The position numbers and the translations under genes were made by a program. The notes under the pieces are model-generated. The model was not told where the DNA came from, did not search any database, and saw nothing but the letters and a program-made list of their open reading frames with translations. Below are positions 1 to 7,795 of a DNA stretch of 45,314 nt, one piece after another. Source of the DNA: Acidobacteriota bacterium (GTDB lineage: Bacteria > Acidobacteriota > Terriglobia > Bryobacterales > Bryobacteraceae); the NCBI GenBank assembly GCA_018268935.1, contig JAFDVS010000042.1, positions 1-45,314 of the forward strand, in the 5' to 3' direction. Position 1 is the stretch's first letter, and each line of letters starts with the position of its first letter.

Positions 1-200
1 GGATTTTTCAGCCGGAGTTGACACGTCAACCTTTCCGTGAAGATCGACACTAGATCGCGGTTGATTGTGCCTGACAAACCGGCAGAATACCAAAACGCAA
101 TGGAGTCGCGCGACCTGACCGATCAATCGTGGTGTCCCCGATTGTCTCTATTGGCCCGTTGCGGCCAAGCTGTCGCCGGTGCTGCAATATCGACATCAAC
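1..200. other. Left edge of window, no confident gene
   Basis: This is the stretch before the first supported start codon. It contains a palindrome at 17-30 (arms GTTGAC and GTCAAC separated by AC), which could be an operator for the downstream RES gene. The RES reading frame can be extended back to a GTG at 129, but neither that codon nor the ATG at 201 has a convincing Shine-Dalgarno sequence. An open frame beginning at 37 is judged spurious because it runs out of frame through the RES gene. Confidence 0.4.
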
Positions 201-1052
201 ATGCCATTCTTCGAATCGCGTAACGACTACTGGAGATTCGCCCATCATGTGCGTCGTGTTTCCAGACATTTTCTCGACGGGGATCGCCAAAGATTCTTGG
301 AAGCCGTCGCCAACACATGCGGGACACGCACCGGCACGTTGCCAACGAACGCCGTGTTGTGGCGTGCTCAGTTGGGCCATGATTGGCGAAACGAAATCAT
401 CAGGGATGAAAACGATAAGGAAGTCGATCAGTTCGAAGTGCCGGACCCTTTCCCTCCTGACCGGATGCGGCCACTACCTGATCGCGCCTACGAAGGGCGG
501 GTGAATCCGAAGGGGATACCCTGCCTATACCTCTCCAATGACCGCGACACGGCGATGAATGAAACGCGCCCATGGATCGGCTCCTACGTGTCCGTTGGTC
601 AGTTCGTCATTCTCCGCGAATTGCGGGTAGTGGATTGTTCGTCGGACAATAAGCACCCGGCGATCTACCTCGACGGAAGGGAACCACCGGAAACGTTGGA
701 ACAGGATGTGTGGTGGTATATCAATCAGGCATTTTCGGAGCCGGTGACCCGCGCGGACGATGTTGCCGACTACGCGCCGACCCAAGTTCTTGCGGAGTGG
801 TTTCGCACGAAGGGCTTTGATGGCATCGTGTACGGAAGTAAGGTCGGTTCGGGTCGCACGATAGCGCTCTTCGATCCCACCGCCGCCGAACTTGCCAATT
901 GCCATCTCTATCAAGTTGAGGCGGTCAACCTGACATACTCAATGTCTGCCAACCCATACTACGTGTCGAAATACGCAAAGGGAATTCCAAAGGACAAATC
1001 GCCCGATGAGGAGATGCCGAGTCCCGAAAACCTGACCGAAGGAGCACCTTGA
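201..1052 (+). CDS. RES-domain protein (predicted NAD+-targeting toxin)
   Basis: The product is a RES-family protein of 283 residues from ATG 201, or 307 from the alternative GTG at 129. RES toxins, as in the Xre-RES toxin-antitoxin systems, degrade NAD+ by phosphorolysis or a related reaction and stop growth; that activity is known for the family and inferred here. Visible hallmarks are the WRAQ motif with the conserved Arg, then a GRVNPKG stretch leading into LYLSNDRDTAMNE with the conserved Thr-Ala and Glu. Near the end are TQVLAEWF and GFDGIVYGS, which match the usual RES C-terminal blocks. No adjacent Xre-type antitoxin is visible, and the gene ends about 90 nt before a recombinase. The antitoxin may lie left of the window, or this may be a solitary defence effector. 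A second RES gene lies 2.6 kb downstream on the other strand. Confidence 0.8.
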   Translation: MPFFESRNDYWRFAHHVRRVSRHFLDGDRQRFLEAVANTCGTRTGTLPTNAVLWRAQLGHDWRNEIIRDENDKEVDQFEVPDPFPPDRMRPLPDRAYEGRVNPKGIPCLYLSNDRDTAMNETRPWIGSYVSVGQFVILRELRVVDCSSDNKHPAIYLDGREPPETLEQDVWWYINQAFSEPVTRADDVADYAPTQVLAEWFRTKGFDGIVYGSKVGSGRTIALFDPTAAELANCHLYQVEAVNLTYSMSANPYYVSKYAKGIPKDKSPDEEMPSPENLTEGAP

Positions 1053-1095
1053 AAGACCGCATCCGCTAGGGCAAACCGTGCTGTATTTCGGTACA

Positions 1096-1131
1096 AATAG
1101 CCTATGGTAATACGTCTTCTCGAAGGCTATT
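1096..1131. promoter_or_regulatory. 8-bp inverted repeat upstream of recombinase gene
   Basis: The arms AATAGCCT (1096-1103) and AGGCTATT (1124-1131) are perfect reverse complements separated by 20 nt. They end 10 nt before the ATG of the tyrosine recombinase. The arrangement fits either an operator or paired recombinase binding sites. No experiment or second copy supports either reading. Confidence 0.4.
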
Positions 1132-1141
1132 CTGTTTGTGC

Positions 1142-2077
1142 ATGGAAACGCTTCCCGCCCCGATCATGCAGCCATCGCCGGACGCAATCGCCCGCCTGAA
1201 GGCACTCCTGCTGGATTCCGTCAACAGTCCCGAAAGCAAGCGGGCCTATGGCCGCGCAATCGAGGATTTCTTGGACTGGTACCGGCGGGAGTCTCCCGGC
1301 ACCGGGTTCACCAAGGCGACCGTGCAGAGCTACCGCGTGCATCTCCTAAGCGCGGGCCGGTCGGCTTCCACGGTGAACGTGCGTATGAGCGCGATCCGAC
1401 GCCTTGCCGCCGAAGCCGCAGACAATGGCCTAATGGCTCCCGAACTAGCGTCCGGCGTCGGACGGGTCAAGGGCGTCAAGCGTGAAGGAGTCCGCACCGG
1501 GAATTGGCTGACCGTGGGGCAGGCGGAAGAGTTGGTCAATGCACCCGACCCCGACACGTTGAAGGGCAAACGCGACCGGGCGCTTTTAGCCATTCTCATC
1601 GGTTGTGGTCTTCGGCGCGAAGAGGCGGCCACCCTCACCCTCGAACACATTCAGCAGCGGGACGCCCGGTGGGTGATCGTGGACATGAAGGGCAAGGGCG
1701 GAAGGGTCCGAACGGTCCCCATGCCTTCGTGGAGCAAAGCTGCTATGGATGTGTGGACAGCGGCGGCGGGCTTCACCAGCGGGCGTGTTTTTCGTCCGGT
1801 GAACAAAGGTGACCGGCTATCCGGCGGCCAGATGACGGCTCAGAGCATTTTCGAGACAGTCAAGAAGTACGCGGCTGAAATTGGCGTCGCCAACATCGCG
1901 CCACATGATCTCCGTCGAACGTTCGCGAAACTAGCTCATCGTGGACGCGCGGCACTGGAACAGATTCAACTTTCCTTGGGCCATGCATCCGTGCAGACGA
2001 CCGAACGGTATCTTGGCGTTAGGCAAGATTTGACCGATGCGCCCTGTGACCGGCTTGGGCTGCACCTGACGGTGTAG
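1142..2077 (+). CDS. Tyrosine recombinase/integrase (XerC/D-like)
   Basis: This site-specific tyrosine recombinase has 311 residues from ATG 1142; a TTG six nt upstream is less likely. It has an N-terminal SAM-like core-binding domain (about residues 20-100) with a typical SPESKRAYGRAIEDFLDWY opening. The C-terminal catalytic domain carries the complete set: Arg158 in GCGLRREE, Lys185 in MKGKGG, His255 and Arg258 in HDLRRT, His281 in LGHAS and Tyr290 in TTERYL. The whole length resembles XerC/XerD and small element-borne recombinases. Because it lies at the far end from the ssrA-linked integrase, it may belong to a second mobile unit or to a cassette-type system. An 8-bp inverted repeat sits directly upstream. 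It is predicted to be active; its target site is unknown. Confidence 0.88.
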   Translation: METLPAPIMQPSPDAIARLKALLLDSVNSPESKRAYGRAIEDFLDWYRRESPGTGFTKATVQSYRVHLLSAGRSASTVNVRMSAIRRLAAEAADNGLMAPELASGVGRVKGVKREGVRTGNWLTVGQAEELVNAPDPDTLKGKRDRALLAILIGCGLRREEAATLTLEHIQQRDARWVIVDMKGKGGRVRTVPMPSWSKAAMDVWTAAAGFTSGRVFRPVNKGDRLSGGQMTAQSIFETVKKYAAEIGVANIAPHDLRRTFAKLAHRGRAALEQIQLSLGHASVQTTERYLGVRQDLTDAPCDRLGLHLTV

Positions 2078-2088
2078 GATGTGTTCCC

Positions 2089-2442
2089 ATGACGATAGGA
2101 TTCGACGAACTTCTTGCCTTGCGGGACGAATACGGCGCAGTGTTTGTCTTCGCCGGTCAAGGTCGCTGGTTCTGGCGGCAAGGCATCGAAGCGTATCCTT
2201 TCCCCGACGGTGTTCTGATTATCCGGGGAGACGAAGATGAACGGCGCTGGCCCGGCGCTTTCCTTACGGCCACGGCGCAAGGCGTGTACACGCTCCATGC
2301 CGATCTCCCCGGCAACCGCGCGACGACGTATCGGGAACAATGGCTGGAGCATCTGGCGGGCATCGTCGAATACTCCACGGAGCCGGTCACGTTGCCAGCG
2401 TGGGCCTTCCCGCCGGGCGAAGGTGATCTCCATGATCGATGA
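2089..2442 (+). CDS. Hypothetical protein, 117 aa
   Basis: This is a small soluble protein I do not recognise as a named family. It starts 12 nt after the recombinase stop, so it is probably co-transcribed, and it overlaps the next small gene by 11 nt. It has no signal peptide or membrane segment. It is rich in aromatic residues (GRWFWRQG, Trp-Pro-Gly and AWAFPPGEG segments) and acidic in the middle (RGDEDERRWPG). Its pattern resembles small SMI1/immunity-type accessory proteins only vaguely, so no function is assigned. The position between a recombinase and a nuclease-like gene marks it as island cargo. Confidence 0.6.
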   Translation: MTIGFDELLALRDEYGAVFVFAGQGRWFWRQGIEAYPFPDGVLIIRGDEDERRWPGAFLTATAQGVYTLHADLPGNRATTYREQWLEHLAGIVEYSTEPVTLPAWAFPPGEGDLHDR

Positions 2443-2698
2443 ACTAAGTGGACGATACCTTCATGGTCCGGCATGGGCTAAGAGGTATCGCGGTACGACG
2501 GGCATGTTCCGTTACGATGTCGCACCAGACATACAAGTGACCATCCATGACAGCGACCCGTTCTGGCTGGCGGTGTTCCTGTTGAACGGGGAGCCAGTCG
2601 CCGGTGAATCGTGCATCGTAGACCATGAGTCATGGGTGATGCGAACCCGCGCCGATGATGAGTTCCTGAATCGAATTCGGAAGCGAATCCCGGACTGA
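2432..2698 (+). CDS. Hypothetical protein, 88 aa
   Basis: This small protein is unrecognised. The start is ATG 2432, preceded by an AGGTGA Shine-Dalgarno sequence; the open frame extends further upstream only by overlapping the preceding gene out of frame. The 11-nt overlap with the 117-aa gene indicates translational coupling. It has no signal peptide. The sequence contains a central beta-like segment (WLAVFLLNG) and a basic end (RIRKRIPD). It converges on the PD-(D/E)XK gene, with 42 nt between the stops that hold a palindromic element. The product may partner the 117-aa protein. Confidence 0.6.
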   Translation: MIDELSGRYLHGPAWAKRYRGTTGMFRYDVAPDIQVTIHDSDPFWLAVFLLNGEPVAGESCIVDHESWVMRTRADDEFLNRIRKRIPD

Positions 2699-2710
2699 CA
2701 TATAGGTCAG
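2695..2710. promoter_or_regulatory. Palindrome between convergent genes
   Basis: CTGAC and GTCAG form perfect 5-bp arms around an AT-rich centre (ATATAG), overlapping the stop codon of the 88-aa gene. A related perfect palindrome, TGACATA followed by TATGTCA, occurs at 3464-3477 inside the neighbouring gene. Further TGAC-containing inverted repeats lie at 17-30 and 3654-3668. They may be binding sites of one island regulator, but the similarity is limited to a short core. Confidence 0.3.
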
Positions 2711-2740
2711 CACCTGTGTCAGTGATTGCCGCCGGGACGC

Positions 2741-3685
2741 TCAGGCCGGACGCGCGCCGGGCCAGCGGTCGAAGATACGGCTCCAGCGAAGCGTGCCGAT
2801 CTTCGACCGAAACTGGTCGCGCACGTCCACCGGGAGATGGGGAAGCCCCGCTGACCACGTACCTTGCCGGTATCCGTGGACCAAATGCTCTTCATGATGC
2901 TTCAGTCCGTATTCGTGGCAGATCACCAGCCACCAGTCTTTCCCCGCGTCTGTCGCCAGCATCCACGCGGCTTCGAGATTCCGTGCAAGTTGGTCCCGCG
3001 ACACATCCCACTTGATCGACGGTGATAGCCAATCGTTCCGCTTCCCTTCGACCCACACAACCGCGTGTTCTGTTTCGATCAGACAATCCGCGTGCGTTCC
3101 CGTCTCTAATCGAAGTGCTTGCGGAATGCCATCCGCGATCCCGGCGTCCAGCTTCGCCAGTGCCGCGTCTTTTTGGGGATTGTCAATCACGCGCGTCTGA
3201 TACTCCCGCCAGTGGCGACCGTCAGTCGGCGCAAGCCGGTGAGCGTTGCGGATCATCCAAGCAAGGCGGGCCGCGTTTGGAGAGACAATCTTTTCCCGGC
3301 TAACGTCAAGTGACACCAGCCGCCCGGCGCTGGCCGGTGCCGTGATGCCTTCGGCCAGACCAAGGAACTCTGTAACCCAATCCGGCCCGCCGTGGTCGCG
3401 GAGCCACGTGAATGTGGGCGTCACGCGGGTGCGCCCGCTGTGCTGGTCTTCGATGGTCGGAACTGACATATATGTCAATCGGCTGTTGGGTGGAAAAACT
3501 GGCGACCGCCGGTGTCCCGTCGCGGTGGTGAACCTTGCATTCCGCGCCTTCTGCATCGCTTTGCCAACTTCATCCTGAACGGCATACAATTCCGTCAATG
3601 TCATCCGGGAATAATCCACCGCGACCATCGCGCCCTTTGTCCGGTACCGCGCCGTCAACGAAGTTGACACGCTGATTCGGATCAC
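2741..3685 (-). CDS. PD-(D/E)XK nuclease-like protein, last gene of the RM operon
   Basis: This 314-residue protein is predicted to carry a restriction-endonuclease-like core. Residues 194-215 show the pattern Glu194, then Asp200 in HADCLIE, a hydrophobic strand, then Glu213-Gly-Lys215 in WVEGKRN, which is the D-x(n)-E-x-K signature. A downstream helix-like segment (QLARNLEAAWMLA) fits the fold. The GTG start at 3685 overlaps the stop of the upstream RES gene (GTGA). An internal ATG at codon 20 with an AAGGG sequence before it is a reasonable alternative start. Translational coupling to the SNF2-Mod-Res-RES genes implies a shared role in cleaving invading DNA. The family is not one I can name, and the nuclease call rests on the motif alone. 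Confidence 0.6.
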   Translation of the reverse strand: MIRISVSTSLTARYRTKGAMVAVDYSRMTLTELYAVQDEVGKAMQKARNARFTTATGHRRSPVFPPNSRLTYMSVPTIEDQHSGRTRVTPTFTWLRDHGGPDWVTEFLGLAEGITAPASAGRLVSLDVSREKIVSPNAARLAWMIRNAHRLAPTDGRHWREYQTRVIDNPQKDAALAKLDAGIADGIPQALRLETGTHADCLIETEHAVVWVEGKRNDWLSPSIKWDVSRDQLARNLEAAWMLATDAGKDWWLVICHEYGLKHHEEHLVHGYRQGTWSAGLPHLPVDVRDQFRSKIGTLRWSRIFDRWPGARPA

Positions 3686-5064
3686 TCTTTGGAAATTTCT
3701 GCTGCTCCGTCCAGAACCTCAATTTGGTCCTCGACCAAAGCTAGCACCTGCTCCGGTGGACTCCATCTGTCCGTGGGCGCGCCGCACTGCTCACTATCGA
3801 CGAAGAGAACACACGCAATGCCCTTCCTACGCTTGGAACTGCGATACAAAATTCCGTCCAAGGATCGGCCACTCTCAGTGCGAAAGCGGTGCCGAAAGTA
3901 TTCGGTCACTATCTGAGTCGGAACATACTCGATGTGCTCCCGTCCATCGCGCTCTATTGGCTGCACCAGATCACGGACGAAGCTCCGAAGGAACAGAATA
4001 TCAGCGCGGTCGTGCCGGTTGTCGGCGTCGAACATGCTTGGAACGGCGGGCAACTTCGTCAGGTCAAGCAAGGTCAGATCACGAAGCACCTTGAACCGGG
4101 CGATCCAAACGTTCTTATTTGAAGCGCCACTGCGGTCGGGCTGGAACGTTTCCGCCAACGCAGTTGCACGGTCAAGCGCTCCATAGAACATTACGATCCC
4201 GGCTGGACTCATCCGGTTTGGTTGCCTTGCGTTTTCACGGGATGGTGGGCCAAGTTCCGAAACGGTGGAAAACGCTAGGCCCTTGTCCGCGACCCGGACG
4301 CGGTACAGAAGCTCTCCCTTCTGGGCAGTTCTGGTGAGGTCAAAGCGCTCCACCACTTCGCCAATCGAATCGAGCATCCTATAAGCGGGGATGCTTTCAC
4401 CATCGTCCATTTGTTCGTCGGGAGCGAATTCGTCGGAATCATCGGGCATGCGAAGGCGAACAACTGGACCACCCAAATCGTCGGCGTCGCGCACGGGCGG
4501 TGCCATAGTATTAGACGAAGGTTTGGGCGTCGGTGCCGCAGCGTGCTTTCGTTCCGGTAATGTGAAAAGAAACCGCGTTTGATATTTGACCTTCTCGACG
4601 AAACTCTGCCAGCCAAAGCGCAATGCTTCGTCGCGCGATAGCGACCAGAATCCGCTTCGACACCACATCTGGGCTGGAAGTGCATCAATCACCGCCTGTC
4701 GAACGGCGTCAGCGACATCAAGGCCGATTTCCTCGACCACAAGGTCATACGTGTCGAATACGCTTTCGGAGAATATGTACCCGCCCTCTGCCGTTTCATA
4801 AGGCTGGCCCTCATCATCGGCGCTCGAATAGGCCCAATTGATTCCGTCCCCGATCACATCCATAAGGGCATCGAATGGAACACAAAGGGTTTCAGCTGCT
4901 TCGGCATCCGTTTCGCAGAACGCGCATTCTCCCGGTTCGCCGTTTTCCGTGATGAACTTCGATAGATACGGGTCATCAACGCATTGGTTGCAGACCAATC
5001 CCTGACTGGTTGAGTACCACCCCCGTTCTTCCTCTTCAATCCAGCGGTCTTTCTCTCGACCCAT
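3682..5064 (-). CDS. RES-domain protein with N-terminal zinc-ribbon/HEPN-like domain
   Basis: This 460-residue two-part protein is embedded in the restriction operon. Its N-terminus has two Cys pairs, CNQC (about 25-28) and CAFC (about 48-51), followed by a helical region; this layout matches the family called HEPN/RES N-terminal domain 1. After a low-complexity linker (about 175-225), the C-terminal half is a RES domain. It has LLYRVRV with the conserved Arg, then NRMSPAGIVMFYGALDRATA and a Glu (Thr-Ala-x-x-x-Glu), then EYVPTQIVTEYFR and LDGILYRSS. RES domains attack NAD+, so the likely role is abortive NAD+ depletion. It starts one base after the Res stop and overlaps the next gene by 4 nt. 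Substrate and trigger are inferred, not shown. Confidence 0.8.
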   Translation of the reverse strand: MGREKDRWIEEEERGWYSTSQGLVCNQCVDDPYLSKFITENGEPGECAFCETDAEAAETLCVPFDALMDVIGDGINWAYSSADDEGQPYETAEGGYIFSESVFDTYDLVVEEIGLDVADAVRQAVIDALPAQMWCRSGFWSLSRDEALRFGWQSFVEKVKYQTRFLFTLPERKHAAAPTPKPSSNTMAPPVRDADDLGGPVVRLRMPDDSDEFAPDEQMDDGESIPAYRMLDSIGEVVERFDLTRTAQKGELLYRVRVADKGLAFSTVSELGPPSRENARQPNRMSPAGIVMFYGALDRATALAETFQPDRSGASNKNVWIARFKVLRDLTLLDLTKLPAVPSMFDADNRHDRADILFLRSFVRDLVQPIERDGREHIEYVPTQIVTEYFRHRFRTESGRSLDGILYRSSKRRKGIACVLFVDSEQCGAPTDRWSPPEQVLALVEDQIEVLDGAAEISKE

Positions 5065-5065
5065 A

Positions 5066-7795
5066 CTACGATCCCTGAGTAAACTGACCCTTCAGCCCCT
5101 CCAGCGTCGCCGCAGCGTCGATGGCATCATGCGGAATGAGTAGGTAGGACCACGGCTTCCCGCCGTAGGTCTTCGCGTGCTCCGAAGCGTGTTTGCACCA
5201 CTGGACCGCCGCACGCGCTTTCGCCCGGACCACTTCATCGTTCATCTCCGTGGCCCGCTTCGGTTCGCACAACAGCTTTTCCGTAGCGGTTTCGACTGCA
5301 AAGTCCGGCTCATACGGGTGATCGGCGTGGGCGTGCCGGTAGAAAATCTGGAACTGGCCTTTGGCGGGCTTGAACCACTTCTCCACTCCCTTGTCGGACT
5401 CCAAGATCATGGCGAACCGCCGCTCCGGGTCGGAATCGAACTTCTGGACCTGATACAGGCACCTACGGAATCCGCCGAATAGCATGCTGCGGATGAAGTA
5501 TTTCTCTTCAACGGGTGCGCGGAAGTCCACAGGATCTTCCCCGGCGGGCCGGGTATAGTTGTTCTCCCGTAGCGTCGTAACACCTTGGCTCACCTTCACG
5601 TCGAAGCCCGGTTCCTTCGTCCACACATGGGATTGCATCTGGGCGTGGATCAGTTCGGCCAATTTGCGTTCGTGGTACCGGACAACCGTCAGGACCGTTT
5701 CTTCGTCGGAATGAAGGCTCCGAATATGCGCCACCATCTGACCCGCCAGCTTGTACAGCAAATCGGCCTGATCGTCGTAGCTGATGTCGTCGAACTCGAT
5801 CAGCTTCCGCACGATGTAGTCTTCCAGCCGCTTCTCTTTATGAAAGGCTTTGTCGGCGTTCAGGCGTTCCTGTTCGTCGGTGCGAAGGTAGGCCAGAAGA
5901 ATTTCTTGCGACACCGGAGCGAAGTTGTGCCCAGCCACATCCAAATCGAAATCGTTGTACCCGAACTCCGTCCCTTCCACGGGCATCAACACGATGCGCG
6001 GGATGTCCATTGACTTCGACACCCATAGTTCAACGGCCTTCTGGACGGTAGCGGCGACCTGCTCTTGGTTGCCCATCCCTTCGAGCGATTGCTGGTTGGG
6101 CGCAACCATCTGTTGCACCTGTTCTACGATCTGGGCCAGAACTTCTGGCTTCTTGAGGTCCGCACCGCTCTTCAGGGCTTCGGCTGTTTTCAGCGGCGTA
6201 CCGGTCGCGACGCGGCGGATCACATCCAAGGTGGCTTGCGCCACAACCTGATCGGCTTCAGTCGGGAACGCAATCGCCTGTTGGACCGGCGCGGGCGTTT
6301 CGTCGCTGTCTGCTGGCGGCGGGTCCGGCACCAAGGCCAAGTCCGCACCCGAACGTGCGATGTAAACCTCAAGCCGCTCCGTGGTAGGTTCAATCGTCAC
6401 GCCGCCGCGAATCAGGCCATGAATCCGGGAGTTCGGATTCCGCGCATCGTCCAGAATCTCTTGGAACCGGTCATGCGCCACGATGGTCAATCGGTCAATG
6501 CTCTTCACGCCGGTGCGTCGTCCGTAAGGCAATCGCAAGCCGCGCCCGATGGACTGCTCGACCAGCGTTTCCGACTTCGCGGCCCGCAACGGCACGATGG
6601 TGTACAGGTTCGTAACGTCCCAGCCCTCTTTGAGCATGTTGACGTGGATGACGATCTCCGTCGGCTCCTTCGGATCTTCCACGGCCAGAAGGCGCTCCAC
6701 CACTTCGTCTTTCTCTTCGCCGCTCTGATTGGAGTGGACCGTGATGACGCGATCCTTGTACCGGCCTTCAAAGAAGTCGTCGCGCTTGATGAGTTCTTCG
6801 ATGCGGTTGGCGTGCGTCGTGTCTTGCGCTACGACCAGCACGAACGGTTTCACAATCCGCTGGCCCTGTTCGCGGGCGAAGACTTCCAAGTCCACCTTCG
6901 CGCGTTCATGTACCTGAATCCCGTCTTCGAGCTTCAAGCGTTCCAATTCTTCGTCGGTGTACGAATCGCGCTTGAAGTTCGCCCGTGTTGCCACCACCGG
7001 TTCCTTCACGAAGCCGTCGTCCATCGCACGGGAAAGCGGATAGCTGTAGATGACGTTGCCAAACGGCTTCGCACCGCCGGACTGTTCTACTTGCGGGGTG
7101 GCTGTCAGTTCCAAGCCCAACACCGGCTGCAATTCGTTTATCGCCCGCACCCCGGCGGATGCCCGGTACCGGTGGCTCTCATCTTGGAGCATGACCAAAT
7201 CGTCCAGCCCGGCCAGATACTCGAAGTAGCTCTGGCCGATGTACTCCTGAAGTCGCTTGATGCGCGGCGACTTGCCACCCCGCACTTCGGAGTTGATCTT
7301 CGAGATGTTGAAGATGTTGATGTGGACGCCGGTTTCACCGAACAGGTCGTACTTGCGGACACCGCGTCCGGTTTCGTAGTTGTCGCCGGTGATGATCTCT
7401 GGCGGCTCCGTCACAAACTCCGCGATTCCTTGGAGCACGTACTTCGGATGGCCCGGCTGGAAGTCGGCGATCAGCTTGTTGTAGATGGTCAGGTTCGGAG
7501 CCAGCACGAAGAAATGGCGGACGCCCTTAGCAATGTGGAGATAGGCTACGAATGCACCCATCAGTCTGGTCTTGCCGACGCCCGTAGCCAGTGCGAAGCA
7601 CAACGATGGAAAGTCGCGTTCATCGAATCCGGCAACACTTGGGTAGCGCTGCTTGATCTTGTCCAGCGACCCGTTGGGTTCGCCGCCCTTCTTTATTGGG
7701 ATCAGTTCCGCAATCTCTGCCAGAATCTCAAGCGAATCGCGCTGCGGCTTCCGCAAGCTGAGCCGGTTGGAAATCATGTTGACGGTGCGGTTCAT
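5066..7795 (-). CDS. res: Type III restriction Res subunit (DEAD/DEAH helicase-nuclease)
   Basis: This 909-residue protein is the helicase-nuclease subunit of a type III-like restriction system. It has the Walker A sequence ATGVGKT (70-76), the motif II box DESH (205-208), motif III LTATP, and a C-terminal helicase domain with QSIGRGLRLPYG as motif VI. The last 80 residues hold a PD-(D/E)XK nuclease signature: Asp831 in YEPDFAVE and Glu844-Pro-Lys846 in CEPKRATE. It therefore appears able to translocate and cut. The ATG overlaps the stop of the Mod gene by 4 nt, and the stop lies 1 nt from the RES gene. Family knowledge: Res works only in complex with Mod. The length is in the normal range, with no frameshift. 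Confidence 0.93.
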   Translation of the reverse strand: MNRTVNMISNRLSLRKPQRDSLEILAEIAELIPIKKGGEPNGSLDKIKQRYPSVAGFDERDFPSLCFALATGVGKTRLMGAFVAYLHIAKGVRHFFVLAPNLTIYNKLIADFQPGHPKYVLQGIAEFVTEPPEIITGDNYETGRGVRKYDLFGETGVHINIFNISKINSEVRGGKSPRIKRLQEYIGQSYFEYLAGLDDLVMLQDESHRYRASAGVRAINELQPVLGLELTATPQVEQSGGAKPFGNVIYSYPLSRAMDDGFVKEPVVATRANFKRDSYTDEELERLKLEDGIQVHERAKVDLEVFAREQGQRIVKPFVLVVAQDTTHANRIEELIKRDDFFEGRYKDRVITVHSNQSGEEKDEVVERLLAVEDPKEPTEIVIHVNMLKEGWDVTNLYTIVPLRAAKSETLVEQSIGRGLRLPYGRRTGVKSIDRLTIVAHDRFQEILDDARNPNSRIHGLIRGGVTIEPTTERLEVYIARSGADLALVPDPPPADSDETPAPVQQAIAFPTEADQVVAQATLDVIRRVATGTPLKTAEALKSGADLKKPEVLAQIVEQVQQMVAPNQQSLEGMGNQEQVAATVQKAVELWVSKSMDIPRIVLMPVEGTEFGYNDFDLDVAGHNFAPVSQEILLAYLRTDEQERLNADKAFHKEKRLEDYIVRKLIEFDDISYDDQADLLYKLAGQMVAHIRSLHSDEETVLTVVRYHERKLAELIHAQMQSHVWTKEPGFDVKVSQGVTTLRENNYTRPAGEDPVDFRAPVEEKYFIRSMLFGGFRRCLYQVQKFDSDPERRFAMILESDKGVEKWFKPAKGQFQIFYRHAHADHPYEPDFAVETATEKLLCEPKRATEMNDEVVRAKARAAVQWCKHASEHAKTYGGKPWSYLLIPHDAIDAAATLEGLKGQFTQGS

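Noticed and set aside
37..504. A 155-codon frame at the left edge
   Set aside because: It runs out of frame through the start of the RES gene and shows no motif; no upstream ribosome-binding site was found.
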